From Paenibacillus kobensis NBRC 15729 (GTDB lineage: Bacteria > Bacillota > Bacilli > Paenibacillales > Paenibacillaceae): 64,000 nt of DNA. Below are positions 8,601-15,828 of this stretch, piece by piece. A program made the translations under genes and the position numbers. Position 1 is the stretch's first letter. Every line of letters starts with the position of its first letter. The notes under the pieces were generated by a model. That model searched no databases and was not told the origin of the DNA. It saw only the letters and a list, made by a program, of their open reading frames with translations. The stretch is taken from contig NZ_BILZ01000019.1 in assembly GCF_004000825.1 (NCBI RefSeq), positions 29,871 through 93,870 on the forward strand. The letters are read 5' to 3'.

Positions 8601-9596
8601 TTAATCTTCGAATAGATAATGCAAGTAGGCAGCAATTGCATCCGCGGACGCATTCTGCAAATAAAGATGGGGGTCGATCATATCCGGCAGAGCGTTCACT
8701 TCCAGAATGCCCCCGTTATCGCCGCCAAGCGGCTCGCTAATATTCCGGCAGCGAATGTCGATGCCTGCGACATCGATCTGCAACGCCGCCGCCGCCTCAA
8801 CCGCCATTTGCAAGCTGAGAGGGTGAATATGTGCGGTCTTGTCCGTCACCACTTCACTGATTTCCCCCGCTAAAGCATTGGCCGTTGCGAACAGCTGAAC
8901 CTGTTCTCCCCGGTCCAGTACATCCTCTAACGCCTTGCCCTGCTGCTTAAGACAAGCCAACAGCTCGTCCGACTCGGTCCGAACGGGCTTGAATGAATCA
9001 AAATCCGTAATCGGATTGCGTCTTCGCTGTTCCTCATTCAACCGGCGAATAAGCTGCTCGACTGTCGACCGGCCGTCGCCTGTCAGATACGCGGGCTGGT
9101 ACTCTAATGCGCCGATTGCCTGTCCCGCGATCACGAGCACCCGATAATCGAGCCCCTCCACATTCCGCTGTATCATGACTCTGTCGCTATGCTCGCCCGC
9201 GGTCCGGAACGCCTGAGTAAGCTCCGTCTCCGACGAGACGCCTACCGTTACACCGGCGCTGCGGCTCGAGTCGAGCGGCTTCACCGTCACCTGCCGGTGC
9301 GTATGCAGGAACGAGAACGCCTCACCGCTCAGTTCCGATACGACGATATCGTCCGGCACAGGCAGTCCGCTTCTTCTCAGCAGCAGATTGGATGCCTGCT
9401 TGTCCTTCGCGAGCAGTCCCGCCATTAAGGTCATCCGATGCGATCTTGTCTTGTTAATAATGATCGTCTTGCCCTTATACGTCAGTTCCAGAAAGTCCTC
9501 GCAACCCGGAATTAACAGCCCGCATTCCATGCCAAGCTGACTTGCTTTATCGATAATGAGCCGATTATGCACATTTCGCACGATGTGCTGCTTCAG
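8601..9596 (-). CDS. ATP-grasp amide ligase, first gene of the siderophore operon (CTG start)
   Basis: A 331-residue ATP-grasp enzyme related to the cyanophycin synthetase/RimK-like group. It contains the ATP-lysine segment VTVKPLDSSRSAGV, a central LDYRVLVI strand and the metal-binding EVNALP near the C-terminus, so the fold looks complete. It would join a carboxylate to an amine through an acyl-phosphate. An upstream in-frame TTG (9620) includes the ribosome site itself; AAAGGAGG is followed seven bases later by CTG at 9596, which I take as the true start. An ATP-grasp ligase (PvsA) is found in the vibrioferrin pathway, but not in the sbn operon. It is the first gene behind the Fur-boxed promoter and ends 42 bp before dat. 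Its substrate is unknown. Confidence 0.8.
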   Translation of the reverse strand: MKQHIVRNVHNRLIIDKASQLGMECGLLIPGCEDFLELTYKGKTIIINKTRSHRMTLMAGLLAKDKQASNLLLRRSGLPVPDDIVVSELSGEAFSFLHTHRQVTVKPLDSSRSAGVTVGVSSETELTQAFRTAGEHSDRVMIQRNVEGLDYRVLVIAGQAIGALEYQPAYLTGDGRSTVEQLIRRLNEEQRRRNPITDFDSFKPVRTESDELLACLKQQGKALEDVLDRGEQVQLFATANALAGEISEVVTDKTAHIHPLSLQMAVEAAAALQIDVAGIDIRCRNISEPLGGDNGGILEVNALPDMIDPHLYLQNASADAIAAYLHYLFED

Positions 9597-9694
9597 AACG
9601 AATCCTCCTTTGTTTAACAAATGTTGTATTTAACGCGGCAATGCCTTTCGCCGGTCCTCCCCCTAACCAATTTTCAGGCATGCAGTCGTCGTTG

Positions 9695-9723
9695 ATTATA
9701 TTGATAATGATATTCAATATCAA
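9695..9723 (-). promoter_or_regulatory. Siderophore operon promoter with embedded Fur box
   Basis: On the minus strand TTGATA (9723-9718) is separated by exactly 17 bases from a perfect TATAAT (9700-9695). The 19-bp sequence GATAATGATATTCAATATC (9703-9721, plus strand) lies between and over them and matches the Fur consensus GATAATGATAATCATTATC at 17 of 19 positions. Binding of Fe-Fur here would block RNA polymerase directly. It lies about 100 bp upstream of the ATP-grasp CTG start. Confidence 0.9.
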
Positions 9724-9808
9724 TAATTAAACTAATCATAAGAGACGCCTTCATCGGTTGTCAATAATATGTTTTTCTTTAAAATTTTGTTTAATGGCAT
9801 GCGCAAAT

Positions 9809-9840
9809 AAGCACTTGTTTCATACGGAAACGAAGTGCTT
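9809..9840 (-). terminator. Hairpin downstream of the FhuF-like gene
   Basis: AAGCACTT-GTTTC pairs with GAAAC-C-style complement GAAGTGCTT around a five-base loop, giving about 13 base pairs with one bulge. It sits 33 bp past the stop of the minus-strand reductase gene. There is no clear U-run next to the stem (a run of T occurs about 20 nt further on), so it may be a weak terminator or a 3'-end stabiliser separating the reductase gene from the operon. Confidence 0.5.
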
Positions 9841-9873
9841 GATAGCGTCATTTGCCTATAAAATGCTCGGTTT

Positions 9874-10674
9874 CTACTCAGCGGCAGCTACTTCATGCTT
9901 CAGCTTGGGACAAGTCGGGCAATAATCTTCCGGATCATCGGCCGCGAGATAATAATAGCAGCATGTCTTGCGAATCCGGATCGGATTGTCGGAGGCTGCT
10001 GTCACCTGCTTGGGACTGTTGAACCGGGTCATCGGGTTGTTATTCTCCCCGAACAATGCAGCCGGCGCTTCCGTCAACAAATAACGGTAGTCCTGCTCCA
10101 GCCGGGCCTGCTGCTCGCAGGTGGCGCCTTCACCGAAGACGTTCTCATATAAGTGATAAACATAGATGGCCGTATTCTCCCACAGCACCGCCCTCGACAC
10201 TTTAGCCGATGCCGAGATCGACTGCCATACAGGGGCTAGATTGCCTGCGAAAATCGTCCGAATCACCTGGTTGCGCCATGTGCTCCGCTCGCCGTGCTCG
10301 GGCTGGGTGATCCGCGAGTCCGTTAAGCGTATCTTCGGAAGCCAAGCCTGGCCTTGCCTGTAGGATTCGACATGGCTGTTCGTGACCGAATAGTCCATCC
10401 CCTTGTTCAGCATCGTCATCGCATACAAGCTTGAAGCAATCGTAAGATAGCTGTACCGCTTCGCGAACATCGATGCGGCGGCTATATCCGACGATGTCTC
10501 GTACAGCTCAGCCATCCGGCCCAAATATTCACGGCACCGGTCCGCATCCAGCAGCTCGGCCGACGAAATCGACAGCGTCCGGTCAGCCAGCGGCTCGAAC
10601 GTCAACCGGTATTGATTAACGAGAAGGTCCTGTTCTTCAGGAGAAAATGCGATCTCTAATGCGCGACTGTCCAT
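9874..10674 (-). CDS. FhuF-like ferric-siderophore reductase, [2Fe-2S]
   Basis: A 266-residue cytoplasmic protein ending in a cysteine cluster CC-x12-CPTC (KTCCYYYLAADDPEDYCPTC), the hallmark of FhuF-type proteins that bind an unusual [2Fe-2S] cluster and reduce iron in imported ferric siderophores. The rest is the helical FhuF / IucA-IucC C-terminal-like domain. The start ATG is preceded by AGGGTGA. The gene has its own promoter with a Fur box and lies directly upstream of the siderophore operon on the same strand. It therefore probably releases iron from the siderophore made by that operon. No uptake receptor or ABC permease is in view; they must be elsewhere. Confidence 0.85.
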   Translation of the reverse strand: MDSRALEIAFSPEEQDLLVNQYRLTFEPLADRTLSISSAELLDADRCREYLGRMAELYETSSDIAAASMFAKRYSYLTIASSLYAMTMLNKGMDYSVTNSHVESYRQGQAWLPKIRLTDSRITQPEHGERSTWRNQVIRTIFAGNLAPVWQSISASAKVSRAVLWENTAIYVYHLYENVFGEGATCEQQARLEQDYRYLLTEAPAALFGENNNPMTRFNSPKQVTAASDNPIRIRKTCCYYYLAADDPEDYCPTCPKLKHEVAAAE

Positions 10675-10710
10675 ATGGAATCACCCTGTTTACTGGTGGT
10701 TTTTGTTAAT

Positions 10711-10759
10711 GATAATGAATCTCATTTTCGATTGTATGATAAATAAACATTTTTTTCAA
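10711..10759 (-). promoter_or_regulatory. Promoter and Fur box of the FhuF-like gene
   Basis: On the minus strand TTGAAA (10759-10754), a 17-base spacer and TACAAT (10736-10731) form a good sigma-A promoter. Directly downstream, GATAATGAATCTCATTTTC (10711-10729) matches the Fur consensus at 15 of 19 positions. Repression by Fe-Fur would thus act at the transcription start. Confidence 0.85.
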
Positions 10760-10789
10760 GCTCCCGCTGGCTAAATTGGGATTCTGCAT

Positions 10790-10829
10790 AAAAAAACAGA
10801 GCAGCGGCGCCAAACTCGCCGTGCTCTGT
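10790..10829 (-). terminator. Intrinsic terminator of the EmrB-type MFS gene
   Basis: The stem ACAGAGCA-CGGCG / CGCCG-TGCTCTGT with a single bulged base is followed on the minus strand by six T residues. It starts 14 bp past the stop of the minus-strand transporter gene and isolates it from the FhuF promoter. Confidence 0.88.
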
Positions 10830-10842
10830 TCGGATTGAGATT

Positions 10843-12372
10843 CTATACCCCTTGAATCGCCTTCTCAGGCTCTGAGGGCTCTGCAGGCTTGATCGTGGTC
10901 AGCACTTCTTTCTTCAAGAAGAAGCAGATCACGATGACCAGAAGCGCGAATACGAAGGACACCCAATACAAGTGCTGGAAGGCGTCGGAGAAGACCGCTT
11001 TGATCTGGTCAGCCAGACCAGGATCCAAGTCCTTCGGAATGCCGCCTTGCGCCGCTTGTCCGATCGCTTCTTCGCTGCCCGCAGGCAATTCGCCAGAGAC
11101 GAGCTTGCCGAGTCCGGACTTAATGTTGGACGCCAGCAGGCTGCCGAAGATGCTGACGCCAATCGTTAAGCCGAACGATTGGAACAGCGCGATCGAAGTC
11201 AGCGAGACGCCTTTGTCGGCATCCCCAACCGATTCCTGAACGATCAGGTTATTGTTGAACAGTACGCCAAAGCCCAGACCGAGAACGAAGAAATAGATAC
11301 AGATCTCGAAGATTGGCGTATTCATATCGATGCCCGTCATCAGGAAGAAAGCCAATGCCGGCATGATCATCCCGACGATGAACACGTTCCGGTAAGGCAC
11401 CTTCGTCATCATACGGCCAGTGAAGACGCTGACGATAACGGCGCCGACCATAAGCGGCAGCGTCAGGTAACCCGATGCGATCGGCGACAATCCGAGCACG
11501 TTCTGCGAGAAGAACGGGAACGAAGCGAATGCGCCCATGACGCCGATAACGAGCGTGAACACGATAAGCGACAGAACGACGAACGTACGATTGCGGAACA
11601 GGTGCATCGGCAGAATCGGTTCCTTCGCCTTGCGTTCGACGAAGACGAACACCGTCAGCAGCAGCGCGCCTAGAACCCACAGGCTGATAAGCGTCGGAGA
11701 GCTCCAAGCATACCCCTCCGTCTCATGCAATACGGGCGTGAGCAGCAACGACACGATCGCGCCAACGAGCAGGATAGCACCCGCCCAGTCGATGCTCGCA
11801 TTCTGGTTGCCCTTCGACTCTTGCAATCCTGCTGACAGGACGACTGCCGCTATAACGCCGACCGGGATGTTCACCCAGAAAATCCAATGCCACGAAATAT
11901 GCTCGGTCAAATAACCGCCGACCAGCGGACCGAGCAGCTGCGGAACGAACATAATCGCGCCGAATACTCCCTGCATCTTGGCGCGTTGTTCGACCGTGAA
12001 CGTATCGCCGAATATGACCATCGCCAGCGGCATTAAGCCCCCGGCCCCGATCCCCTGTATCCCGCGCCCTGCGAGCAGAATCGGCATGGAGGTTGCGAAG
12101 CCGCAAATGATCGAGCCAATAATAAACAAGCTCATGCTCAAAATATAAATCTTCTTGCGTCCATACAGATCGGCAAGCTTGCCCAGGATCGGCATGAATG
12201 ACGTCATCGTCAGCATGTACAAGCCCGGTACCCAGCCGTACAGCGACAAGCCGTTCAGCTCGCGGATAATGGTCGGCATCGATGTCGAGACGATCGTCTC
12301 GTCAAGCTGCGCGAAGACGATGCCGATGATCAATCCCGTCATAATTAATGCCTTATTGTTGCCTCGTTTCAA
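10843..12372 (-). CDS. EmrB/QacA-type (DHA2) multidrug MFS exporter
   Basis: A 509-residue, 14-segment drug:proton antiporter of the DHA2 family. It shows LDETIVSTSMPTI in TM1, GKLADLYGRKK (motif A) between TM2 and TM3, GAGGLMPL and GPLVGGYL (motif C region). The protein starts at TTG, seven bases after GGGAGG; no ATG in frame is better placed. It has its own promoter, an adjacent palindromic operator and its own terminator, so it is a single-gene unit. It lies next to the iron island and could export the siderophore, but the lack of a Fur box and the TetR-like operator suggest drug or metabolite export controlled by another repressor. Confidence 0.9.
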   Translation of the reverse strand: MKRGNNKALIMTGLIIGIVFAQLDETIVSTSMPTIIRELNGLSLYGWVPGLYMLTMTSFMPILGKLADLYGRKKIYILSMSLFIIGSIICGFATSMPILLAGRGIQGIGAGGLMPLAMVIFGDTFTVEQRAKMQGVFGAIMFVPQLLGPLVGGYLTEHISWHWIFWVNIPVGVIAAVVLSAGLQESKGNQNASIDWAGAILLVGAIVSLLLTPVLHETEGYAWSSPTLISLWVLGALLLTVFVFVERKAKEPILPMHLFRNRTFVVLSLIVFTLVIGVMGAFASFPFFSQNVLGLSPIASGYLTLPLMVGAVIVSVFTGRMMTKVPYRNVFIVGMIMPALAFFLMTGIDMNTPIFEICIYFFVLGLGFGVLFNNNLIVQESVGDADKGVSLTSIALFQSFGLTIGVSIFGSLLASNIKSGLGKLVSGELPAGSEEAIGQAAQGGIPKDLDPGLADQIKAVFSDAFQHLYWVSFVFALLVIVICFFLKKEVLTTIKPAEPSEPEKAIQGV

Positions 12373-12409
12373 AGGTAATCCTCCCTCGATTTAATGGAGT
12401 GCTAATGAC

Positions 12410-12471
12410 AATTTAGTGAAAAACAAATGACCTGTCAAACCTATTTCCTCACAATTGACTAATTGGTCAAT
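12410..12471 (-). promoter_or_regulatory. Promoter and palindromic operator of the MFS exporter
   Basis: TTGACA (12438-12433), a 17-base spacer and TAAATT (12415-12410) make a strong minus-strand promoter. Immediately upstream, ATTGACTAATTGGTCAAT (12454-12471) is an 18-bp palindrome with one mismatched pair. This architecture is typical of TetR- or MarR-type control; no such regulator gene is adjacent. Confidence 0.7.
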
Positions 12472-12644
12472 AAATAGTCCGCAACGCCTATAAATACTGG
12501 GAAAAACCGCGTATCAATCCCAGTTTTCATCACTTCTGCTTCTGCTTCTGTTTCTGCTTCCGCTGCATGTTCAACACACGCAGCCGTTGTTCGATGCCTT
12601 AAGGGTCTAGAAAAATACGTTCCGCTTATCCAGCTGCCATTCTC

Positions 12645-12893
12645 CTTCGTTGCATTATGTACAATGAGCGGGGAACATTTTCACAGTCCGGCGCACTTCA
12701 TTGTACTTCATACAATCGCTAATGCCTCATTTACCCGAAAAGCTGCTCATCGAGTCCCTATCAGTGTTTTTCCGTTGTACCAAATACAATCACGGCACCA
12801 CAGCTCTCCCTACACGCCCGTTTCATTGCATAAATTGCATTACTTCACTTAGGGAAGTACAGAAGAAATTCTTCATGTTGCTTTAATTGTTCA
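12645..12893. repeat. Array of degenerate 20-22 bp palindromes in a non-coding gap
   Basis: The 620-bp gap between 12373 and 12994 carries no convincing gene. It contains five related, imperfectly palindromic units of the form TTCrTTGyA-n5-TrCAATs, starting near 12645, 12696, 12770, 12821 and 12871. Spacing is 51, 74, 51 and 50 bp. An example is TTCATTGTACTTCATACAATC. Short frames here read differently in each unit and have no ribosome site. It resembles dispersed intergenic repeats of Paenibacillus-type genomes rather than a coding sequence. A short (TTCTGC) hexamer run at about 12533-12567 lies just before it. Confidence 0.6.
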
Positions 12894-12942
12894 ACTACTA
12901 GTTATAGTCTCCTTTCGCGAACCCATATAGAGTCGAGTTTCT

Positions 12943-12986
12943 ACATAAAAGAGGCCGTTAGCCGCCAACCAGGCAGCCAACGGCCT
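12943..12986 (-). terminator. Intrinsic terminator of the small stress-type gene
   Basis: AGGCCGTT pairs with AACGGCCT with further pairing inside (GGC/GCC), and a CTTTTAT tail follows on the minus strand. It lies just past the stop of the minus-strand gene ending at 12995. Confidence 0.8.
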
Positions 12987-12994
12987 TCTTCCTT

Positions 12995-13375
12995 CTACAA
13001 CGCACCTTCCTCCCGGACGATCTGCTCGCCTCGCTCGTAATCTTCCTCCGCCACGATGGCCACCAGCATAATGTCCCGGCCGGTTACCCGGTTGTCCGGT
13101 CCTCCCGAGCTGTAGCCGCTCGCACTGACGCTGGCAGCGTTCAATATGCCCGCATCGGGATCGTCGAAGTCGCCGCCGAGCGTCAGCCGTCCGAGCCCGA
13201 CGAAATCGGCCGTCACCGTAGAACCAAGCTTGTCCAAGCTCTCGTAGCCGGGACCGGCTTGGCCGTCGATCCGCTCGATGCCATAATCGATCAGCCGAAG
13301 CGACTTCAACCGCTCGACCGCCCGTTCAGCCTCGTTCGGCGTATGGAAATAGGCGAAAATCGATTTTTCAGCCAT
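12995..13375 (-). CDS. Small conserved protein of unknown function, possible stress protein
   Basis: A 126-residue soluble protein that begins MAEKSIFAYFHTPNEAE, with a ribosome site GAGGAAG-like sequence ahead. The N-terminal segment reads like a ferredoxin-like beta-alpha-beta unit (FAYFHTPNEAERAVERLKSL), seen in general-stress YflT-like proteins, followed by a glycine/aspartate-rich middle and a second short beta-alpha unit. I do not recognise a family with certainty. It stands alone with its own terminator. No membrane segments or signal peptide are present. Confidence 0.6.
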   Translation of the reverse strand: MAEKSIFAYFHTPNEAERAVERLKSLRLIDYGIERIDGQAGPGYESLDKLGSTVTADFVGLGRLTLGGDFDDPDAGILNAASVSASGYSSGGPDNRVTGRDIMLVAIVAEEDYERGEQIVREEGAL

Positions 13376-13495
13376 GTGCTGCTTCCTCCATTTCTACGTA
13401 CATTGCAGGAATCATGGAAATATACCCCAGTAGTGTGTTCCAGCCCCTTAGGAACTATACCGCAGCGGAATAATTCTTGATGCGATGCCGCTTCA

Positions 13496-13909
13496 TCAGA
13501 ACTTGCGGTACATACCAACTGACTTCGGATGCGTATATTCGAACCCATATTGCTGGTACAGCTGGTCGGCCGGAACGTCGGCAATAAGGCTGACGAACGC
13601 TCCTTGCGGCATATTCCCGTCCAAATAGTTCGTAATCTCGCTCATGATCAACTTGCCGTATCCTTTCCCCTGACAAGAAGGATCGACCGCGATGTCGACA
13701 ATCTGGAAGAAGCATCCGCCGTCGCCGATCAGCCTCCCCATTCCGATCAACTGCTGATCCGAACGCCTCAATACAACCGCGAAGATGGATCGGCGAAGCG
13801 CATCACGCGCGACGGAGACCGGCTTCGGACTCAAGCCCGCTGCCGCCCTTAGTGAAACATACTCCTCCGGCTCCGGAATTTCATGAAGGACCGACAGATC
13901 GTTATCCAT
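13496..13909 (-). CDS. GNAT-family N-acetyltransferase
   Basis: A 137-residue single-domain GNAT enzyme that would transfer an acetyl group from acetyl-CoA to an amine. Motif A is clear: VDIAVDPSCQGKGYGKLIM, with the acetyl-CoA pyrophosphate loop QGKGYG. The C-terminal LYQQYGFEYT is motif B. The substrate cannot be inferred; neighbours are unrelated. No terminator is obvious on its 3' side, and it may share a transcript end with nothing else. Confidence 0.88.
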   Translation of the reverse strand: MDNDLSVLHEIPEPEEYVSLRAAAGLSPKPVSVARDALRRSIFAVVLRRSDQQLIGMGRLIGDGGCFFQIVDIAVDPSCQGKGYGKLIMSEITNYLDGNMPQGAFVSLIADVPADQLYQQYGFEYTHPKSVGMYRKF

Positions 13910-14002
13910 GCGCTACCCCCAGTTGTCTTCTTTTTCCTCATGTAAGATTAACTCTATCAGAACCCTTTATTCACCTCCTCCCACATAGATACTTACAAGG
14001 CG

Positions 14003-14044
14003 GAAAAAAGGACCGGAACCCGCATACGGCGGTGTTCCAGCCCT
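14003..14044 (-). terminator. Intrinsic terminator of the mannanase gene
   Basis: On the minus strand GGGCTGGAAC is followed by a loop, a GTTCCGGTCC arm and TTTTTT. The hairpin begins nine bases past the mannanase stop codon. Confidence 0.88.
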
Positions 14045-14052
14045 TCTACTCG

Positions 14053-15828
14053 TTACGGCTGCGTTCCCCAGATGAGCGTACCGTTCTGGTACAACGTCAC
14101 TTTGCTCCAGTTCGCATACGCCGTCTTCGTCGGATCGAACGAGTAATCGCCCGTCTCGTTGAAGTTCGACCAATCCGCTTTCGCGATGCGCGCTTGAATG
14201 TCGCCCGACTGTCCGCCCGCTGCGATCGATCCGGCTCCCGCCGTGAACGAAATTTCCAAGTACGTGTCCGCGCCGCTGCCCGTCGTGCTTCCGAAGACGG
14301 TCGTAATATTCGAGTTGCCGACCTGCGCCCAATCAATGAACGCATTCAGCGCTTGCGCGCCATCCTTCGTGAAGTAGTAGCGGATTTTCAGCGTGCTGAG
14401 GCTGACGGCGGAAGTGCCGTTATTTTTAATATTGAAATGAGGGGAAATCGTATTATCAGTCGCGTTCGTATTCATCGCCCGGTATTGGACGGCGAGATTG
14501 CCCGTACCCGTTCCGCCGCCCGTGCTGCCTGCGCTAGGCGATGCGCTTGCTTGCGATGAGTTCGCGCTTGTTCCGGCGGCGTTCGTCGCGCTAACCACAT
14601 AATAATACGTCGTACCGTTCGTCAGCCCCGTATTCGTGTAACTCGTCGAGGTAATGCCTGTGGCCACATTCGTGTAAGGGCCGCCGCTCGTCGTCGCGCG
14701 TTTCACCGTATAGCTCGTCGCGCCGCTCGATGCCGACCAACTCAGCGCCGCCTGTGCATTGCCTGCCGTTGCCGTCAATCCGGCTGGCGCAGCCGGCGGT
14801 TGCGGGTTCGTGGTGCCGCCTCCTCCGAATACGGAAGCAGGCACGCTGGTCGTCTTAATGCCATTCGTCCCGTTCACGACCGTGCTTCCCCACGAAGTCA
14901 GACTTCCCGCTGGACCGCTCGCAAGATCCAGATAGTTCAAATCCGAATTGTTGCCGTACCAGGACCACGCCAGCCAGCCGACACCCTTCTGCTGCGTATA
15001 ATTCATAATCGCCGCTTCATCCACGTCTCCGTTCGTATGCTTCGGTCCGAATTCTCCGATCAGGCACGCCAGCCCTTTATTCAGCACGCCGTCGATATTC
15101 GACTGAATCGTCGCCGCATTGCCTCCGGCATACTCGTACATATGAATAGAGAATACGACGTTCTTCTGCGGGTCCGATGCCAGAACGTCCGCTCCATAGT
15201 TATGAATGGACGCTGGGTATTGACCCCATCCCGCAGCGTCTACGATCAGCGTATGGTTGAGGCCTGCCGCGCGAAGCTTCGGAATCATCGTTTGGTAGCC
15301 GCTCGCCCATGCCGGTCCGTCCCATGTGCCGTACCATTCGTTCGCAATGTTGATGATGACCTGGTCTTCCTTGCCGATGAGAGCGTTCTTAATGCTGATC
15401 CAGTAATCGACGGCCGCTTGCAGCGTGGACGTCGAGTCCGAGCCCGTGGCGTCATGCACCTCCAGTACCGCGACGAGCTTGTATTGCTCGCACAGGGCCA
15501 GAATATTTTGAACAGAGGCTTGATCGTCCTTCGTCCATTGCCCGCCGTCCGACAGAACGATTCTTACCGTGTTGGCGCCCGTTGCCGCTATCGCCGGGAT
15601 CGCCGACGCCAGATCGTTCTTGTACCACGTATGCGCATGGTTGACCCCTCTCATAACGAACGGCTTGCCGCTCGCCTCATACAAGGTCGTACCGTTCACA
15701 TAGAAGCCGGTTCCCGCCGCGTGCGCAGTTCCGCCGTCCCCCCTGCCCGGCAGCGCCGCAAAGCTCAGGCATAGAAGAAGCGACAGCATAACCGCCAATA
15801 TTCGGTTCATACGTTTGGATAAATACAT
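14053..15828 (-). CDS. Secreted GH5 beta-mannanase with FN3 and CBM3
   Basis: A 591-residue modular secreted enzyme. Residues 1-37 form a signal peptide (hydrophobic LAVMLSLLLCLSF, cleavage near AHA-AG). The GH5 domain (about 38-335) has the acid/base glutamate in NIANEWYG (E164) and the nucleophile in LIGEFG (E259), and resembles the GH5_8 endo-beta-1,4-mannanases. A fibronectin type III domain follows (about 345-430), then a Ser/Gly linker and a CBM3 cellulose-binding module (NLAVQYRAMNTNATDN onwards). The start follows GGAGGTGTACTG. It hydrolyses mannans in plant cell walls while bound to cellulose. Cellulase activity is the main alternative within GH5. Confidence 0.92.
   Translation of the reverse strand: MYLSKRMNRILAVMLSLLLCLSFAALPGRGDGGTAHAAGTGFYVNGTTLYEASGKPFVMRGVNHAHTWYKNDLASAIPAIAATGANTVRIVLSDGGQWTKDDQASVQNILALCEQYKLVAVLEVHDATGSDSTSTLQAAVDYWISIKNALIGKEDQVIINIANEWYGTWDGPAWASGYQTMIPKLRAAGLNHTLIVDAAGWGQYPASIHNYGADVLASDPQKNVVFSIHMYEYAGGNAATIQSNIDGVLNKGLACLIGEFGPKHTNGDVDEAAIMNYTQQKGVGWLAWSWYGNNSDLNYLDLASGPAGSLTSWGSTVVNGTNGIKTTSVPASVFGGGGTTNPQPPAAPAGLTATAGNAQAALSWSASSGATSYTVKRATTSGGPYTNVATGITSTSYTNTGLTNGTTYYYVVSATNAAGTSANSSQASASPSAGSTGGGTGTGNLAVQYRAMNTNATDNTISPHFNIKNNGTSAVSLSTLKIRYYFTKDGAQALNAFIDWAQVGNSNITTVFGSTTGSGADTYLEISFTAGAGSIAAGGQSGDIQARIAKADWSNFNETGDYSFDPTKTAYANWSKVTLYQNGTLIWGTQP

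Noticed and set aside
11179..11673. 164-codon plus-strand frame rich in Asp, His and Arg
   Set aside because: It lies antisense within the EmrB-type exporter; its composition is that of a complement of a membrane-protein gene.
12533..12567. (TTCTGC)n hexamer run that could be a phase-variable repeat
   Set aside because: It lies outside any gene or promoter and is imperfect after the third copy.
12664..12886. Two overlapping plus-strand frames of about 60 codons in the repeat array
   Set aside because: No ribosome site, no recognisable domain; the underlying DNA is made of degenerate palindromes which better explain it.
14800..15774. 324-codon plus-strand frame opposite the mannanase gene
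   Set aside because: It is antisense to a clear GH5 enzyme; such long Arg-rich frames are a by-product of codon use in the real gene.
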